Below, one piece after another: positions 25,615-35,062 of a stretch of 64,000 bases of DNA. The stretch comes from Paenibacillus campinasensis (lineage in GTDB: Bacteria > Bacillota > Bacilli > Paenibacillales > Paenibacillaceae): positions 1-64,000 of the forward strand of contig NZ_NPBY01000029.1 of assembly GCF_002272015.1 (NCBI RefSeq), read 5' to 3'. Made by a program: the position numbers and the translations under genes. Numbering within the stretch: the stretch's first letter is position 1; each line of letters opens with the position of its first letter. The notes beneath the pieces were generated by a model, which made no database searches, was not told the origin of the DNA, and was given only the letters and a program-made list of their open reading frames with translations.

Positions 25615-25701
25615 GAAACGATAACGAATATAGAACGAATATAGAACGAAAATAGAACGAAAATAGAACGAATATAGAGCGAATATTAGAGCGATATAGA
25701 A
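25615..25701. repeat. Short tandem repeats of about 11 bp
   Basis: Seven imperfect head-to-tail copies of a unit like AATATAGAACG (variants AAAATAGAACG, AATATAGAGCG) fill this stretch. It sits in the 315-bp gap after the Tad cluster, which otherwise shows only the terminator at 25830. Confidence 0.85.
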
Positions 25702-25821
25702 CAAAACCTGTGTCGTGGCAGTGTTAGTGCTATTCCTGCAGCTTCCTGATTAATCGGGATAACGGAGCAAAGCGTGCGGAAAGCGGGAATGAAACTGAGA
25801 CTGTGCCCGATTCGGATATTA

Positions 25822-25873
25822 ACAAAAACATCCCCTGGGTCCTTTAACGTCAAGCGTAAAGGACCCAGGGGAT
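25822..25873 (-). terminator. Terminator of the DUF2621 gene
   Basis: A perfect 17-bp stem, ATCCCCTGGGTCCTTTA with TAAAGGACCCAGGGGAT, closes a 10-base loop. On the minus strand it is followed by TGTTTTTGTT, so it ends the leftward gene; it may also block read-through from the Tad cluster. Confidence 0.88.
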
Positions 25874-25886
25874 CTGTTCGTTATGC

Positions 25887-26360
25887 TTACTTGTTCAATA
25901 AATGCTGGTATGGTGTATAGTCGATATTTTTCTTCTGAAGAAAGTCGACCAGGAACTTGTAGTCCCGTTTCGGTGTCGCGACGATGTAGCCTTTGATGCA
26001 GTGGTCGCGGGTCACTTCAGTTGCGCCGGATTCCACGGCGATCTTGCCGATCTCGGCGGCGATGGAATGCTTGGCGATGTCGCGGAACGGGCCTGGAACC
26101 GGCTGCACCAGCTCATTCAAGAATGCCTTGGAATCATCGGTCCACAATGGCCGGCTCTTCTCAACCCAATAGTTCTGCCAGTCCAGCTTGGACTTGCCGT
26201 CGGCCTTCGGAAGCACCTTCAGAAACTTCCGGAACATAAAAAAACCGCCGATACCCATCACCCCAAGCATCACCCATCCCCAGAATGCAATCGAATACAT
26301 AAACCAGGAAGGAGGTGCGCTGGAGGATAAAAATGCTGTAACAACCCCTACGCTCATCAT
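25887..26360 (-). CDS. DUF2621 family membrane protein (YneK-like)
   Basis: 157 residues. One hydrophobic N-terminal segment (about 15-45, WFMYSIAFWGWVMLGVMGIG) is followed by a basic junction and a soluble domain with YWVEKSRPLWTDDSKAF, LVQPVPGPFRDIAKHSIAAE and GYIVATPKRDYKFL, all conserved in this Bacillota family of unknown function. AGGTGAT precedes two adjacent ATG codons (26360 and 26357), so the start is uncertain by one residue. Confidence 0.82.
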   Translation of the reverse strand: MMSVGVVTAFLSSSAPPSWFMYSIAFWGWVMLGVMGIGGFFMFRKFLKVLPKADGKSKLDWQNYWVEKSRPLWTDDSKAFLNELVQPVPGPFRDIAKHSIAAEIGKIAVESGATEVTRDHCIKGYIVATPKRDYKFLVDFLQKKNIDYTPYQHLLNK

Positions 26361-26487
26361 CTCTATATCACCTCAGGAGGATTAACTTACATGACACTTC
26401 TATGAGAATTATAACGCATTTCTAGATTTATTTCAGTATTCACGCTAAAATAGGTGGTAATTGTGTGTCAAAAGGGGGATTAGGTTT

Positions 26488-27609
26488 ATGTTGAAGATTG
26501 GTTCCCACGTGTCCTTCTCGGACAAGGGATTGTTGACAGCAACGGCTGAAGCCAATTCATATGGCTCCAGCTCGTTCATGATATATACCGGCGCGCCACA
26601 GAACACTCGCCGCAAGCCGATGGAATCCATGTTCCTCGAAGAGGGCAAAGCCGCGATGAAGGAAAGCGGGATTGAGGAGATCGTTGTCCATGCGCCTTAC
26701 ATTGTTAACCTGGGCTCCTATAAGGTGAACACCTATGAGCTTGCGGTCAGCTTCCTGCAGGAAGAGATTCGCCGCACGCATGCCATTGGCGTGAAGAACA
26801 TCGTGCTGCATCCCGGTGCATATACCGACAAGGACCCGGCGTACGGTATCGACCGGATTGCCGAGGGCTTGAATGAAGTGCTGGGCGGTACCGAAGAGAC
26901 CGAGGTGAAGATCGCACTGGAGACCATGGCCGGCAAAGGCACGGAGATGGGACGCAGCTTTGAAGAAATTGCTTCTATTATAGATAAGGTGAAGTATAAT
27001 GACCGGCTCTCGATCTGCCTGGATACATGCCACATTCATGATGCCGGCTATGACATCGTCAATGATCTGGACGGTGTGCTGGAGAAATTCGATTCGCTGA
27101 TCGGTCTGGACCGTCTGAGTGTCGTTCATATTAACGACAGCAAAAATCCGATCGGAGCAGCCAAAGACCGCCATACGCCACTGGGCACAGGCTGGATTGG
27201 CTTCGAGGCGATCCGCAACGTGGTTCATCATGAGAAGCTGCAGGGCAGACCGTTCATTCTGGAGACGCCTTGGATCGGCAAAGATCCCAAAACGCAGCGT
27301 CCGATGTATGAGATTGAAATTGCGCTGCTGCGCGGCGATGTTGAAGCTCGCTTCGGACAAGGGTTCATTGAACAGGTTGAAGAGCTCGGCTCGTTCTTTA
27401 CCAAGGAAGGGATCGATTCCCGCCAATTCGTGCTCGATACGTGGACGCTCCTGAAGAATGACGCGAAGGCGAAAAAGGCCGACCCGCGCGAGCCCATGGA
27501 GCGTCTGTATGACATGGTTGTTGCAGCAGAACTGCTGCCGGACTGCTCGGAGGAGCAGGTGAACCAACGAATCATCGCCTGGTTGTCCGGTGCGTCTCTG
27601 TCTTCATAA
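26488..27609 (+). CDS. nfo: Endonuclease IV (apurinic/apyrimidinic endonuclease) with C-terminal extension
   Basis: 373 residues. The AP endonuclease 2 TIM barrel fills about 1-290 with its metal-ligand motifs: [62 protein letters not shown] and FILETP. It repairs abasic sites by cutting 5' to the lesion. About 75 extra residues (roughly 300-373) follow the barrel, whereas the family usually ends near 280-300; this tail is helical and charged. ATG 26488 follows GGGGGATT. Confidence 0.92.
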   Translation: MLKIGSHVSFSDKGLLTATAEANSYGSSSFMIYTGAPQNTRRKPMESMFLEEGKAAMKESGIEEIVVHAPYIVNLGSYKVNTYELAVSFLQEEIRRTHAIGVKNIVLHPGAYTDKDPAYGIDRIAEGLNEVLGGTEETEVKIALETMAGKGTEMGRSFEEIASIIDKVKYNDRLSICLDTCHIHDAGYDIVNDLDGVLEKFDSLIGLDRLSVVHINDSKNPIGAAKDRHTPLGTGWIGFEAIRNVVHHEKLQGRPFILETPWIGKDPKTQRPMYEIEIALLRGDVEARFGQGFIEQVEELGSFFTKEGIDSRQFVLDTWTLLKNDAKAKKADPREPMERLYDMVVAAELLPDCSEEQVNQRIIAWLSGASLSS

Positions 27610-27663
27610 TAGGTAAGTAGCCGCTTTACAGCATCGAAATGACAGGAGGGTCATCAAGTTAGT

Positions 27664-28563
27664 ATGGAAATCCATGTAAAAAAAGAACAGCCGTCGGCAT
27701 CCGGCTTACACCCGAATCGTGCCCGCATGCTGATCTCTTGTCCGGATGGACCTGGGATCGTAGCGGCCGTCTCGCGCTTTCTGTTCGAGCACGGCGCCAA
27801 TATCGTCCAATCCGATCAGTACTCCATGGACCCCGAGGGTGGAATGTTCTTCATGCGGGTCGAGTTCGACCTGGACCATCTGGACAGCAAGCTGCCAGAG
27901 CTGGAGCGTTCGTTCCGCGAGGTTGCAGACTCGTTCGACATGCAGTGGAACATCTACCACGCCGCCCGCAAAAAAAGACTGGCCATCTTCGTGTCCAAGG
28001 AAGATCATTGTCTGGTCGAACTGCTGTGGCAGTGGCAAGCCGGAGACCTGGATGCGGATATTGCGATGGTGGTAAGCAACCATCTGGACATGAAGGATTA
28101 TGTTGAGTCTTTCGGTATTCCGTATCATCATATTCCGGTTACAGCTGATACGAAGCCAGAAGCCGAGAAGCGTCAGCTTGAAGTGATTGGGGAAGATATT
28201 GATGTCATTATCCTCGCCCGCTACATGCAGATCATCTCACCTGCATTCATTGAGTTTTACCGGAACCGGATTATCAATATCCATCACTCCTTTCTGCCCG
28301 CCTTCGTTGGCGGCAAGCCTTATGCGCAGGCATATAATCGCGGGGTGAAAATCATCGGCGCAACGGCACACTATGTGACCGAGGAGCTTGATGGCGGACC
28401 GATTATTGAGCAGGATGTTCAGCGCGTCAGCCACCGCGACGATGTGAATGAACTGAAGCGCATCGGCCGCACCATTGAACGGGTGGTGCTTGCACGTGCC
28501 GTCAAATGGCATATTGAAGATCGAATTCTCGTTCACAACAATAAAACCGTTGTATTCAGCTGA
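27664..28563 (+). CDS. purU: Formyltetrahydrofolate deformylase
   Basis: 299 residues. An N-terminal ACT domain (about 17-95, RARMLISCPDGPGIVAAVSR) is joined to a formyltransferase-fold domain (about 100-299). NIHHSFLPAF and GATAHYVTEELDGGPIIEQ contain the catalytic Asn-His-Asp region. It hydrolyses 10-formyl-THF to THF and formate, feeding formate to purine synthesis and balancing one-carbon pools. The length is normal. Confidence 0.93.
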   Translation: MEIHVKKEQPSASGLHPNRARMLISCPDGPGIVAAVSRFLFEHGANIVQSDQYSMDPEGGMFFMRVEFDLDHLDSKLPELERSFREVADSFDMQWNIYHAARKKRLAIFVSKEDHCLVELLWQWQAGDLDADIAMVVSNHLDMKDYVESFGIPYHHIPVTADTKPEAEKRQLEVIGEDIDVIILARYMQIISPAFIEFYRNRIINIHHSFLPAFVGGKPYAQAYNRGVKIIGATAHYVTEELDGGPIIEQDVQRVSHRDDVNELKRIGRTIERVVLARAVKWHIEDRILVHNNKTVVFS

Positions 28564-28720
28564 TCCGGACTTAGCCAGGGCTTTCGTACATGCGATATAG
28601 ACTTGGCGCTCGGACGATGGATAACGTATCCCGCAGGTAACGATGCGGGGCGGTATACACGGTTAATAGAGAACAAGGGCCACAGGAGCAGCTGACACTT
28701 TAACGCTGCAATTGGTTTAA

Positions 28721-28754
28721 CTCCCGCTCCTTTAAGGGGCGGGAGCTTTCTTTT
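28721..28754 (+). terminator. Terminator after purU
   Basis: CTCCCGCTCC pairs with GGGGCGGGAG and CTTTCTTTT follows. The 28564-28997 gap otherwise holds only a weak promoter candidate (TTCACA 28814-28819, 16-base spacer, TATTGT 28836-28841) for the operon downstream. Confidence 0.75.
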
Positions 28755-28997
28755 ATCCGCACTCTGATGGAGAAAAGGCCGATGCAGTTTTTCAAGCAAC
28801 AGTTCAAACTTTTTTCACATTGTACTCGTCAATAGTATTGTACGCCGGATGCGATGGTTGCCTCTGATCGGGTTCGAGACGTTTTGATCAGGCGGAACAT
28901 CATCTCGGGTCATCCGTATTTATGTTTTACATACAGCCAAGAAGCAGACGTGAGGGGAATAGGAAAGAGCTATTTTATTGGAGAGGGGAATCATCAG

Positions 28998-31373
28998 TTG
29001 TCGTTGTGTACAAGAAGTTTGCGGGGTCTGTCGCTGTGGGTGATGGCGTTGCTGGTACTGGCTGCGTCATTGTTCACCGGGAGCGGAACGGCCAATGCCG
29101 ACGCTCCTAAGATCCAGATTCAGACAGAGCTGGGCTATAAGGGGAAGCTGAAAGAGGGGAAATGGAATCCGCTGAAGATAACGCTGACAAGCGATCAGGA
29201 TATCGCGGGTGACATCGTTGTTCAAATTCAGAGCTATCAAGGCATGGGGATAGAGTCTTCCTATGTTCAATATGTTGAGCTTCCGAAGGACACGCCGAAG
29301 GAGGTTGTTATCGGCATCCCTGGCGGCTATTTAAACAAGGATAATAACCAGATTTTATTTTATGAAAAATCGTATACTGAGGGCCAGCCGATTCCGTTTG
29401 ACCTCGGCCGGAACTACCTTCAGAGCTCGCAATATTCCGGGGCGCTGATTGCCGTATTGTCCGATGATCCGGATACGATGAACTTTATGAACGCCCTGAA
29501 CGGCAGAGGCAACAGCCTGAACACCGTGCCTCTGAAGGCAGAGGAATTGCCGGATCAGGCGCAGCTGCTGAACGGGCTGGATGTTCTTGTAATTAATAAT
29601 TTTGCTTCCGATACATTGTCGGCTGCGCAGCAAGAGGCCATCGCCCATTGGGTGAGTGAAGGCGGAACCCTGGTGCTGTCCGGCGGAGCCGGTTATGTGA
29701 AATCCGCGGCGCCATTCGCCGATATTGCTCCGGTGCAATGGACCGGGACGACAACGGTGCAGTCTCTGCCTGAGCTGGAGAAGCTGGGCGGCAAACCGCT
29801 AAGCCTGCAAGAAAGCTATACGATTTCGACCGCAACGCCGGTAGAAGGCGCGGAAAGCCAGCTCGAAGGGAACGGGAACCCGCTGATCGTCTCGAAAAGC
29901 CAGGGCATGGGCCAGGTGATGTATGCGGCTTATGATCTGGCCTTGGAGCCCGTTGCTTCTTGGGGAGGGCATGCAGATGCATGGGCTTCGATTCTAAGAG
30001 GCGCGCTTCCGCTTGTTAATCCAGGCGGGATGGGGTATTACCAACCCATGCTTGAAAGCCTCGGTTACGTCACGGAGTACTTTCCGTCCTTGAAGATGCC
30101 ATCCTTTCAGCTGCTGCTGTGGATGCTCATCGGATATGCGGTTATTGTAGGTCCGCTGCTGTATTTTATATTGAAGAAAGTAGACAAGCGGGAATGGGCC
30201 TGGCTTCTTATTCCTGCCCTGGCCGTTGTGGCCAGCGGCACGGTGTATACGGTGGGCTCCTCAGACCGTACGGAGGAAATGGCCCACACGATCAATGTTA
30301 TAGAGATGGACGGTGAGGGGAGCGCTCTGAAGTCATCGGTTTCCGCCTTCTTCTCGCCTCGCAGCGGAAATTACACACTCGAGTTTCCTAAGAACACGTA
30401 CCTGAGAGCCGGAGGTTCCAGCAACTCTTTTGGCGGCAGCAGATTAGGCGATAACAACACCTATATCCGTGCTGCGGAAAATGAGACGCTGCTGGAGTTT
30501 CGAAATATGCCTCAATGGTCGCTTGGCAAAGTCTACATGCAGGGACAGGGATACAATGAGGCGGGCAAGCTGACATCAGATATTCGTCTGGACGCAGCAG
30601 GGCAGATTGTCGGTCAAGTGACGAATGAAACGAAGAGCGATCTGGAGAATGTTGTGCTCGTTATGGGCGGCAAGGCTTACCGGATGGGCGATATAAAGCA
30701 AGGAGAGAGCGCTGAGGTGCCTCAAGACAAAGCACAGATTCTCACTACCAATCATCAGAATCTTTCCAATCTTCTGTATCCGTACACGAATAACGATGTC
30801 TACAATCGTGAACGGGAAGTTTTGTCCATGTACAGCTATTCGCCAACCAATATTGACAAGACATCGACTTATATTTTTGGCTGGAGCAAAGATCATCTGA
30901 CGAATTATACACGCGCCGGAAAAGAAGTGAGCAGCGACCAGCTGAACTTCTGGGTGCAGCCGATTCAGATGGGATGGGCCCTGAATGAAGGCGAGATTAC
31001 CATTCCGTATGGATTCTTGACGCCGGAAGTGACGCAGGTGAATTCCCCTATCTTCGGAACCTATGTGCATGGCGTGGAGCTTGGGCAAGGAACGATGATT
31101 ATGGAGTTCCCGCTGTTGCCGGGCGACGATGTCAAATATTCTGAAATCTCCATCAAGGGAACGAGAGTGCCGGGAGTAGCTACAATGGAACTGTGGAACG
31201 CATCATCCGGAGAGTGGGAGCCGATGACGCAACAGAACAGTGTCCATGTGATCGCGGACAACCCGGAACAGTATATTGTGAACAATAAGATCCGGATTAT
31301 GATCAGCACGTCTGACCATGTCAACTTCATGATGCCGGAGCTGTCGCTGAAAGGGGAGTCTCAGCATGATTGA
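28998..31373 (+). CDS. Secreted/membrane protein of the MoxR-VWA operon
   Basis: 791 residues. TTG 28998 is the likely start because GGAGAGGGG lies nine bases upstream and a signal peptide follows (RSLRGLSLWVMALLVLAASL, cleavage near TANADA). The long frame upstream to 28854 has no such support. An extracytoplasmic region includes a class-I amidotransferase-like fold (about 170-270, DVLVINNFASDTLSAAQQEA then GGTLVLSGG). Two transmembrane helices lie near 370-430, and a second soluble domain ends the protein. It overlaps the ABC ATPase gene by 8 bases. Function is unknown; membership in the operon suggests an envelope role. Confidence 0.75.
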   Translation: MSLCTRSLRGLSLWVMALLVLAASLFTGSGTANADAPKIQIQTELGYKGKLKEGKWNPLKITLTSDQDIAGDIVVQIQSYQGMGIESSYVQYVELPKDTPKEVVIGIPGGYLNKDNNQILFYEKSYTEGQPIPFDLGRNYLQSSQYSGALIAVLSDDPDTMNFMNALNGRGNSLNTVPLKAEELPDQAQLLNGLDVLVINNFASDTLSAAQQEAIAHWVSEGGTLVLSGGAGYVKSAAPFADIAPVQWTGTTTVQSLPELEKLGGKPLSLQESYTISTATPVEGAESQLEGNGNPLIVSKSQGMGQVMYAAYDLALEPVASWGGHADAWASILRGALPLVNPGGMGYYQPMLESLGYVTEYFPSLKMPSFQLLLWMLIGYAVIVGPLLYFILKKVDKREWAWLLIPALAVVASGTVYTVGSSDRTEEMAHTINVIEMDGEGSALKSSVSAFFSPRSGNYTLEFPKNTYLRAGGSSNSFGGSRLGDNNTYIRAAENETLLEFRNMPQWSLGKVYMQGQGYNEAGKLTSDIRLDAAGQIVGQVTNETKSDLENVVLVMGGKAYRMGDIKQGESAEVPQDKAQILTTNHQNLSNLLYPYTNNDVYNREREVLSMYSYSPTNIDKTSTYIFGWSKDHLTNYTRAGKEVSSDQLNFWVQPIQMGWALNEGEITIPYGFLTPEVTQVNSPIFGTYVHGVELGQGTMIMEFPLLPGDDVKYSEISIKGTRVPGVATMELWNASSGEWEPMTQQNSVHVIADNPEQYIVNNKIRIMISTSDHVNFMMPELSLKGESQHD

Positions 31374-32295
31374 AATACGCAATCTGAGTAAGAGGTACGG
31401 GAATTTCCATGCTTTGAAGGAGATCAACTTGGAGATTGGCAAGGGGACGGTCTTCGGGTTTGTCGGACCGAACGGAGCTGGAAAATCGACCACGATGTCC
31501 ATCCTGGCGACGTTAATGCTGCCGACATCAGGCGTTGCCAAAGTCGACGGCTATGATGTGACACAGTATCCAAAAGAAGTGCGCAAACGGATCGGCTACA
31601 TGCCCGACTTCTTTGGGGTTTACGATCAGCTGAAGGCGACGGAGTACCTGCATTTCTATGGCGCGAGCTACGGCATTCCGCGCACGGAGCGGGAGCAGCT
31701 GATTCCGCAGCTGCTGGAGCTTGTGAACTTGAGCGACAAGGCGGATGCCTACGTGGACACCTTGTCGCGCGGGATGAAGCAGAGATTGTGCCTTGCCCGC
31801 TGCCTGGTTCATGATCCGGAGGTGCTGATTCTCGATGAACCGGCTTCGGGGCTTGACCCGAGGGCGCGGATCGAGATGCGCGAAATATTGAAAGAATTGA
31901 AGCTGATGGGGAAAACGATCATTATTTCGTCTCACATCCTTCCCGAACTTGCTGAAATGGTGGACGAAATCGGCGTGATCGAGCATGGCGAGATGATTGC
32001 CCAGGGCAAGGTTGCAGATATTCAGAACCGGCTGCGGGTTAAAAAGGTGATTCATATCCGGACCCTGGAGCGGGAGGAGGAGCTGGCGGCCAAGTTGCGG
32101 GATGAGCCTCATGTAAGCTCCGTATTGACGGACAACACCGGGGTCCATGTGCATTACAGCGGGGATGATGTGCAGCAGAGCGCCTTGCTGCGCCAGGTCA
32201 TCTCCTGGGAAATTCCGATTGTGTCCTTCCAGGAAGCGCAGAGCAACCTGGAGGATGTATTCCTCGAAATCACCAAAGGAGGGGCCCGCGAATGA
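31366..32295 (+). CDS. ABC transporter ATP-binding protein
   Basis: 309 residues. Walker A GPNGAGKST is at about 36-44, the signature LSRGMKQRLCLARCL near 134 (SRG replaces the usual SGG), Walker B VLILDEPASGLD, and an H-loop His in SSHILPEL. The C-terminal 90 residues form the extra domain common in ABC-2 exporters. It pairs with the permease that overlaps its end by 4 bases. The substrate is unknown. Confidence 0.9.
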   Translation: MIEIRNLSKRYGNFHALKEINLEIGKGTVFGFVGPNGAGKSTTMSILATLMLPTSGVAKVDGYDVTQYPKEVRKRIGYMPDFFGVYDQLKATEYLHFYGASYGIPRTEREQLIPQLLELVNLSDKADAYVDTLSRGMKQRLCLARCLVHDPEVLILDEPASGLDPRARIEMREILKELKLMGKTIIISSHILPELAEMVDEIGVIEHGEMIAQGKVADIQNRLRVKKVIHIRTLEREEELAAKLRDEPHVSSVLTDNTGVHVHYSGDDVQQSALLRQVISWEIPIVSFQEAQSNLEDVFLEITKGGARE

Positions 32296-33263
32296 ATTGG
32301 ACCCGAAGATTAATCAATCCGGTAATTAACAAGGAGTTCAGACTCCGGATGCGCTCCCCGCGTTCGATGATGTCCGTGCTGTTCTACGTTTTGGCTTTGG
32401 GCGTTGTGGCGATGGGCTTTATCTATCTGACACTGTATTTGGACCAAAGGAGTTCCCAGCGCTTTAATGCGCAGGCGAGCCAGATGATGTTCTATGTGCT
32501 CAGTTTTGCACAGCTGATACTGATCGCCTTTATGGCTCCGGCCTTAACGGCGGGCGTCGTCAGCAGCGAACGCGAGAAGCAGACGCTCAGCATGCTGCTT
32601 ACGACCCAGCAAAGCTCTACCACGATCATTCTGAGCAAGCTGGCGTCTGCGCTGAGCTTCATGGCGCTGATCGTCCTGGCAACACTGCCGGTATACAGCA
32701 TTGTGTTTTTGTATGGCGGTATTTCACCAAAACAGATGGTATCGGTCTTCCTGTTCTACCTGTTTGTCATGCTGCTGCTGGGCGCCCTAGGCGTGATGTT
32801 CTCAACGCTGTTTAAGCGCACCATTATCGCGGTGATCGTGACTTATGGAACAGGGCTGATCATCTTTCTGGTCACGGGACTTCTGTATCTGTTCTGTATG
32901 GGCATTGCGCAGCAGAATATGTACAGCTCAGGTCAGCCGGCGCCGGGAACCTATTCATGGGTAGGATATTTGCTGGGGCTTAATCCGGCCGGGGCGATGG
33001 TTAGCCTGCTGAACCCGACGTTCTCCAGAGATGCATTTCTCATGTACGGCGGCAGTTTGAACAGTGAGCCTCCGATTCAGCTGTGGCTGGAGTTTGTGCT
33101 TGTCTATTCAGTTGTGATAGTGCTGGCACTGCTGATTGCCATCCGCAACATTCGCCCAGTGGCGAGACGGAAGAGAAAGAAGGATGGCGGACCGAAAGCC
33201 GGGCAAGCGGCGGAGCAAGCCCAGCAAGAGGTGGGGCAAGCTGAGCAACCTTCGCAATCCTGA
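32292..33263 (+). CDS. ABC-2 type transporter permease
   Basis: 323 residues with six predicted membrane helices. The opening NPVINKEFRLRMRSPRSMMS is typical of ABC-2 permeases in gliding-like or exporter operons, and VVSSEREKQTLSMLLTTQQS is the conserved coupling region. The C-terminal tail is basic, then Gln/Ala-rich (GQAAEQAQQEVGQAEQ). It forms a transporter with the upstream ATPase. Confidence 0.87.
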   Translation: MNWTRRLINPVINKEFRLRMRSPRSMMSVLFYVLALGVVAMGFIYLTLYLDQRSSQRFNAQASQMMFYVLSFAQLILIAFMAPALTAGVVSSEREKQTLSMLLTTQQSSTTIILSKLASALSFMALIVLATLPVYSIVFLYGGISPKQMVSVFLFYLFVMLLLGALGVMFSTLFKRTIIAVIVTYGTGLIIFLVTGLLYLFCMGIAQQNMYSSGQPAPGTYSWVGYLLGLNPAGAMVSLLNPTFSRDAFLMYGGSLNSEPPIQLWLEFVLVYSVVIVLALLIAIRNIRPVARRKRKKDGGPKAGQAAEQAQQEVGQAEQPSQS

Positions 33264-33301
33264 CATGGTGCACGTTCATTTAACTAAAGGAGGGGATCGT
33301 C

Positions 33302-34984
33302 GTGGACAACATCATTCGCTTCATTGAGTCTGCCAGGCGAAGGCTTCAGGCCTTTCGCGTGCTTGCTGGCGGTTTGTACGGCCTTATGGCCGGAATGGGA
33401 GCGGCGCTTCTGCTGCTGGTGATCGGGAGAATCGTTCCGATCCCTTGGCTGAAGACGGCGGTGATGATGGTTCCGCTGGCGGCAATCCTGATTGGGCTTC
33501 TGTATGGCTGGCTGCGGCGCATACCGGCAGAAGCGGCGGCCCAGGCGATGGACCGCGCTTCGGGTGAAGCCGAGCGAAGTGACATGATGGTGACCGCCCT
33601 CTCCTTCAAGGAGGAAGACACGGTAGCGGCTCGCTATCAGCGGGCGCAGGCGGAGGCATACGGGGCAAGTTTCACGGCCGAGATGAAGTCCAGGCTGCCC
33701 GCACCGAATGTTCGCAAACAGCTGCTGATCAGTATGGCCGGCCTCGTCTCGGTTGTGGCGCTGACGCTGATCCCGAACCCGATGGATGATAAGATCGAGG
33801 CGGCGCGGGAGCAGAAGGCCTGGGTACAGGAGCAGGTACAGAAAACGGAAGAGCTTGAAGAGCAGATCCAGCAGGAGACACTGGATCCTGCCACCAAGCA
33901 GAAGCTGCTTGAAAAGCTGGATGAACTGAAGCAGCAGCTTGCAGCCGAGCAATTTCCCGAGCAGGCGCTGGAAAAGCTGGAAGAAGCGATGAAGGAAATG
34001 GAGAAGCTGGCGAAGCAGCAGGAAGAGCGTTCGCGTGAGCTTGCAGAGCTGGCCCGGCAGATGCAGCAGGAGCAGGCATTGGCTCAGACAGGACAGAGTC
34101 TGGAACAAGGCAAGGCCGATGAGATGCAGCAGGAAATGAGCAAGATGATGGAAGAGGTCAAGCAGATGACCCAGCAGGAGAAGGATGAGCTGGAAGAGAT
34201 GCTGGAACAGCTCGCTGAAGCTGCGAAAGAAGTACCGGACATCGAGAAGCTGGCCGAGGAGCTGAAGAAGACCGCCCAGGCTTTACAGGAAGGCGCTTTG
34301 CCAGAGGAATTGGAAGAGGCGCTAAGGCAGATGTTCGCCGAACTGGAGGAGTCTGCCCTTGCCAAGGCGTCCGCGGATAGCGAGTCGCAAGGCGCCTCTG
34401 CACTGGCGTCCGCTCTGGCTGCCCAAGGTCTTGGGCTGGCGGAGCAGATGCTGGCCTCGGGGATGTCAGTATCGAACAGCTGGAGCTCTGGCGGCAGCGC
34501 CCAGGCGCTGGCACAGGCTGCTGGCAGCAGCGGTGAATCAGGAGAATCGGGGGAAGGTGGCTCGGGGCAACCATCTGGCAGTGAAGGCTCCGGAAGTCAA
34601 GGTTCTGGAGGCTCTGGCAGCAGTGGCGGCAGCGGAGGAAGCGGAGCTGGGGCAGGCAGTGGCGGAAGTGGGACTGGTGTGGGCAATGGGACAGGCGGCA
34701 GCGGAGCCGGACTTGGGTCGGGCGGCCGCGAGCTGGTCACCACGCCGCGAGCATTGGAGGGCAGCGGCAATGTCGAAGTCGATACCGGTCCGCTGGACGG
34801 CCAAGGCGGCGAAGTCCAGAAGGGCGGCGTGTCCCCGACCGTGCCAGGAACTGCCAGACCTTATGAAGAGGTGTACCGTGATTATGAAATAGAAGCGCGG
34901 AAGTCGCTAAATCGCAGCCAGCTGCCTGAGCAGATGCAGGGACTGGTCGAGGCGTATTTCATCGAGATTAATCCGAATCCTTAG
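33302..34984 (+). CDS. Coiled-coil membrane protein with Gly/Ser-rich region (DUF4175-like)
   Basis: 560 residues. Two N-terminal helices (about 20-65) and a third near 140-160 are followed by a long coiled coil (about 165-350) dominated by Glu, Gln, Lys and Leu. A Gly/Ser stretch (about 395-480) and a short C-terminal domain (ARPYEEVYRDYEIEARKSLN) complete it. The C-terminal part resembles DUF4175 proteins found beside MoxR ATPases. GTG 33302 follows AAAGGAGGGGATC. The DNA of the Gly/Ser region is repetitive GGC/AGC/GGA. Confidence 0.75.
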   Translation: MDNIIRFIESARRRLQAFRVLAGGLYGLMAGMGAALLLLVIGRIVPIPWLKTAVMMVPLAAILIGLLYGWLRRIPAEAAAQAMDRASGEAERSDMMVTALSFKEEDTVAARYQRAQAEAYGASFTAEMKSRLPAPNVRKQLLISMAGLVSVVALTLIPNPMDDKIEAAREQKAWVQEQVQKTEELEEQIQQETLDPATKQKLLEKLDELKQQLAAEQFPEQALEKLEEAMKEMEKLAKQQEERSRELAELARQMQQEQALAQTGQSLEQGKADEMQQEMSKMMEEVKQMTQQEKDELEEMLEQLAEAAKEVPDIEKLAEELKKTAQALQEGALPEELEEALRQMFAELEESALAKASADSESQGASALASALAAQGLGLAEQMLASGMSVSNSWSSGGSAQALAQAAGSSGESGESGEGGSGQPSGSEGSGSQGSGGSGSSGGSGGSGAGAGSGGSGTGVGNGTGGSGAGLGSGGRELVTTPRALEGSGNVEVDTGPLDGQGGEVQKGGVSPTVPGTARPYEEVYRDYEIEARKSLNRSQLPEQMQGLVEAYFIEINPNP

Positions 34985-35062
34985 CTTCGTGCGTACGGAA
35001 GGCATCCGTGCGTATATAGCCATAAACAGCACTTATTAATTCAAGAAGACGGAGGACAATTC

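Noticed and set aside
25615-25701. CRISPR array
   Set aside because: Units are about 11 bp, head to tail and without spacers; no cas genes are present.
26557-27567. 336-codon minus-strand frame opposite endonuclease IV
   Set aside because: Fully antisense to a gene with all family motifs; composition is typical of a mirror frame.
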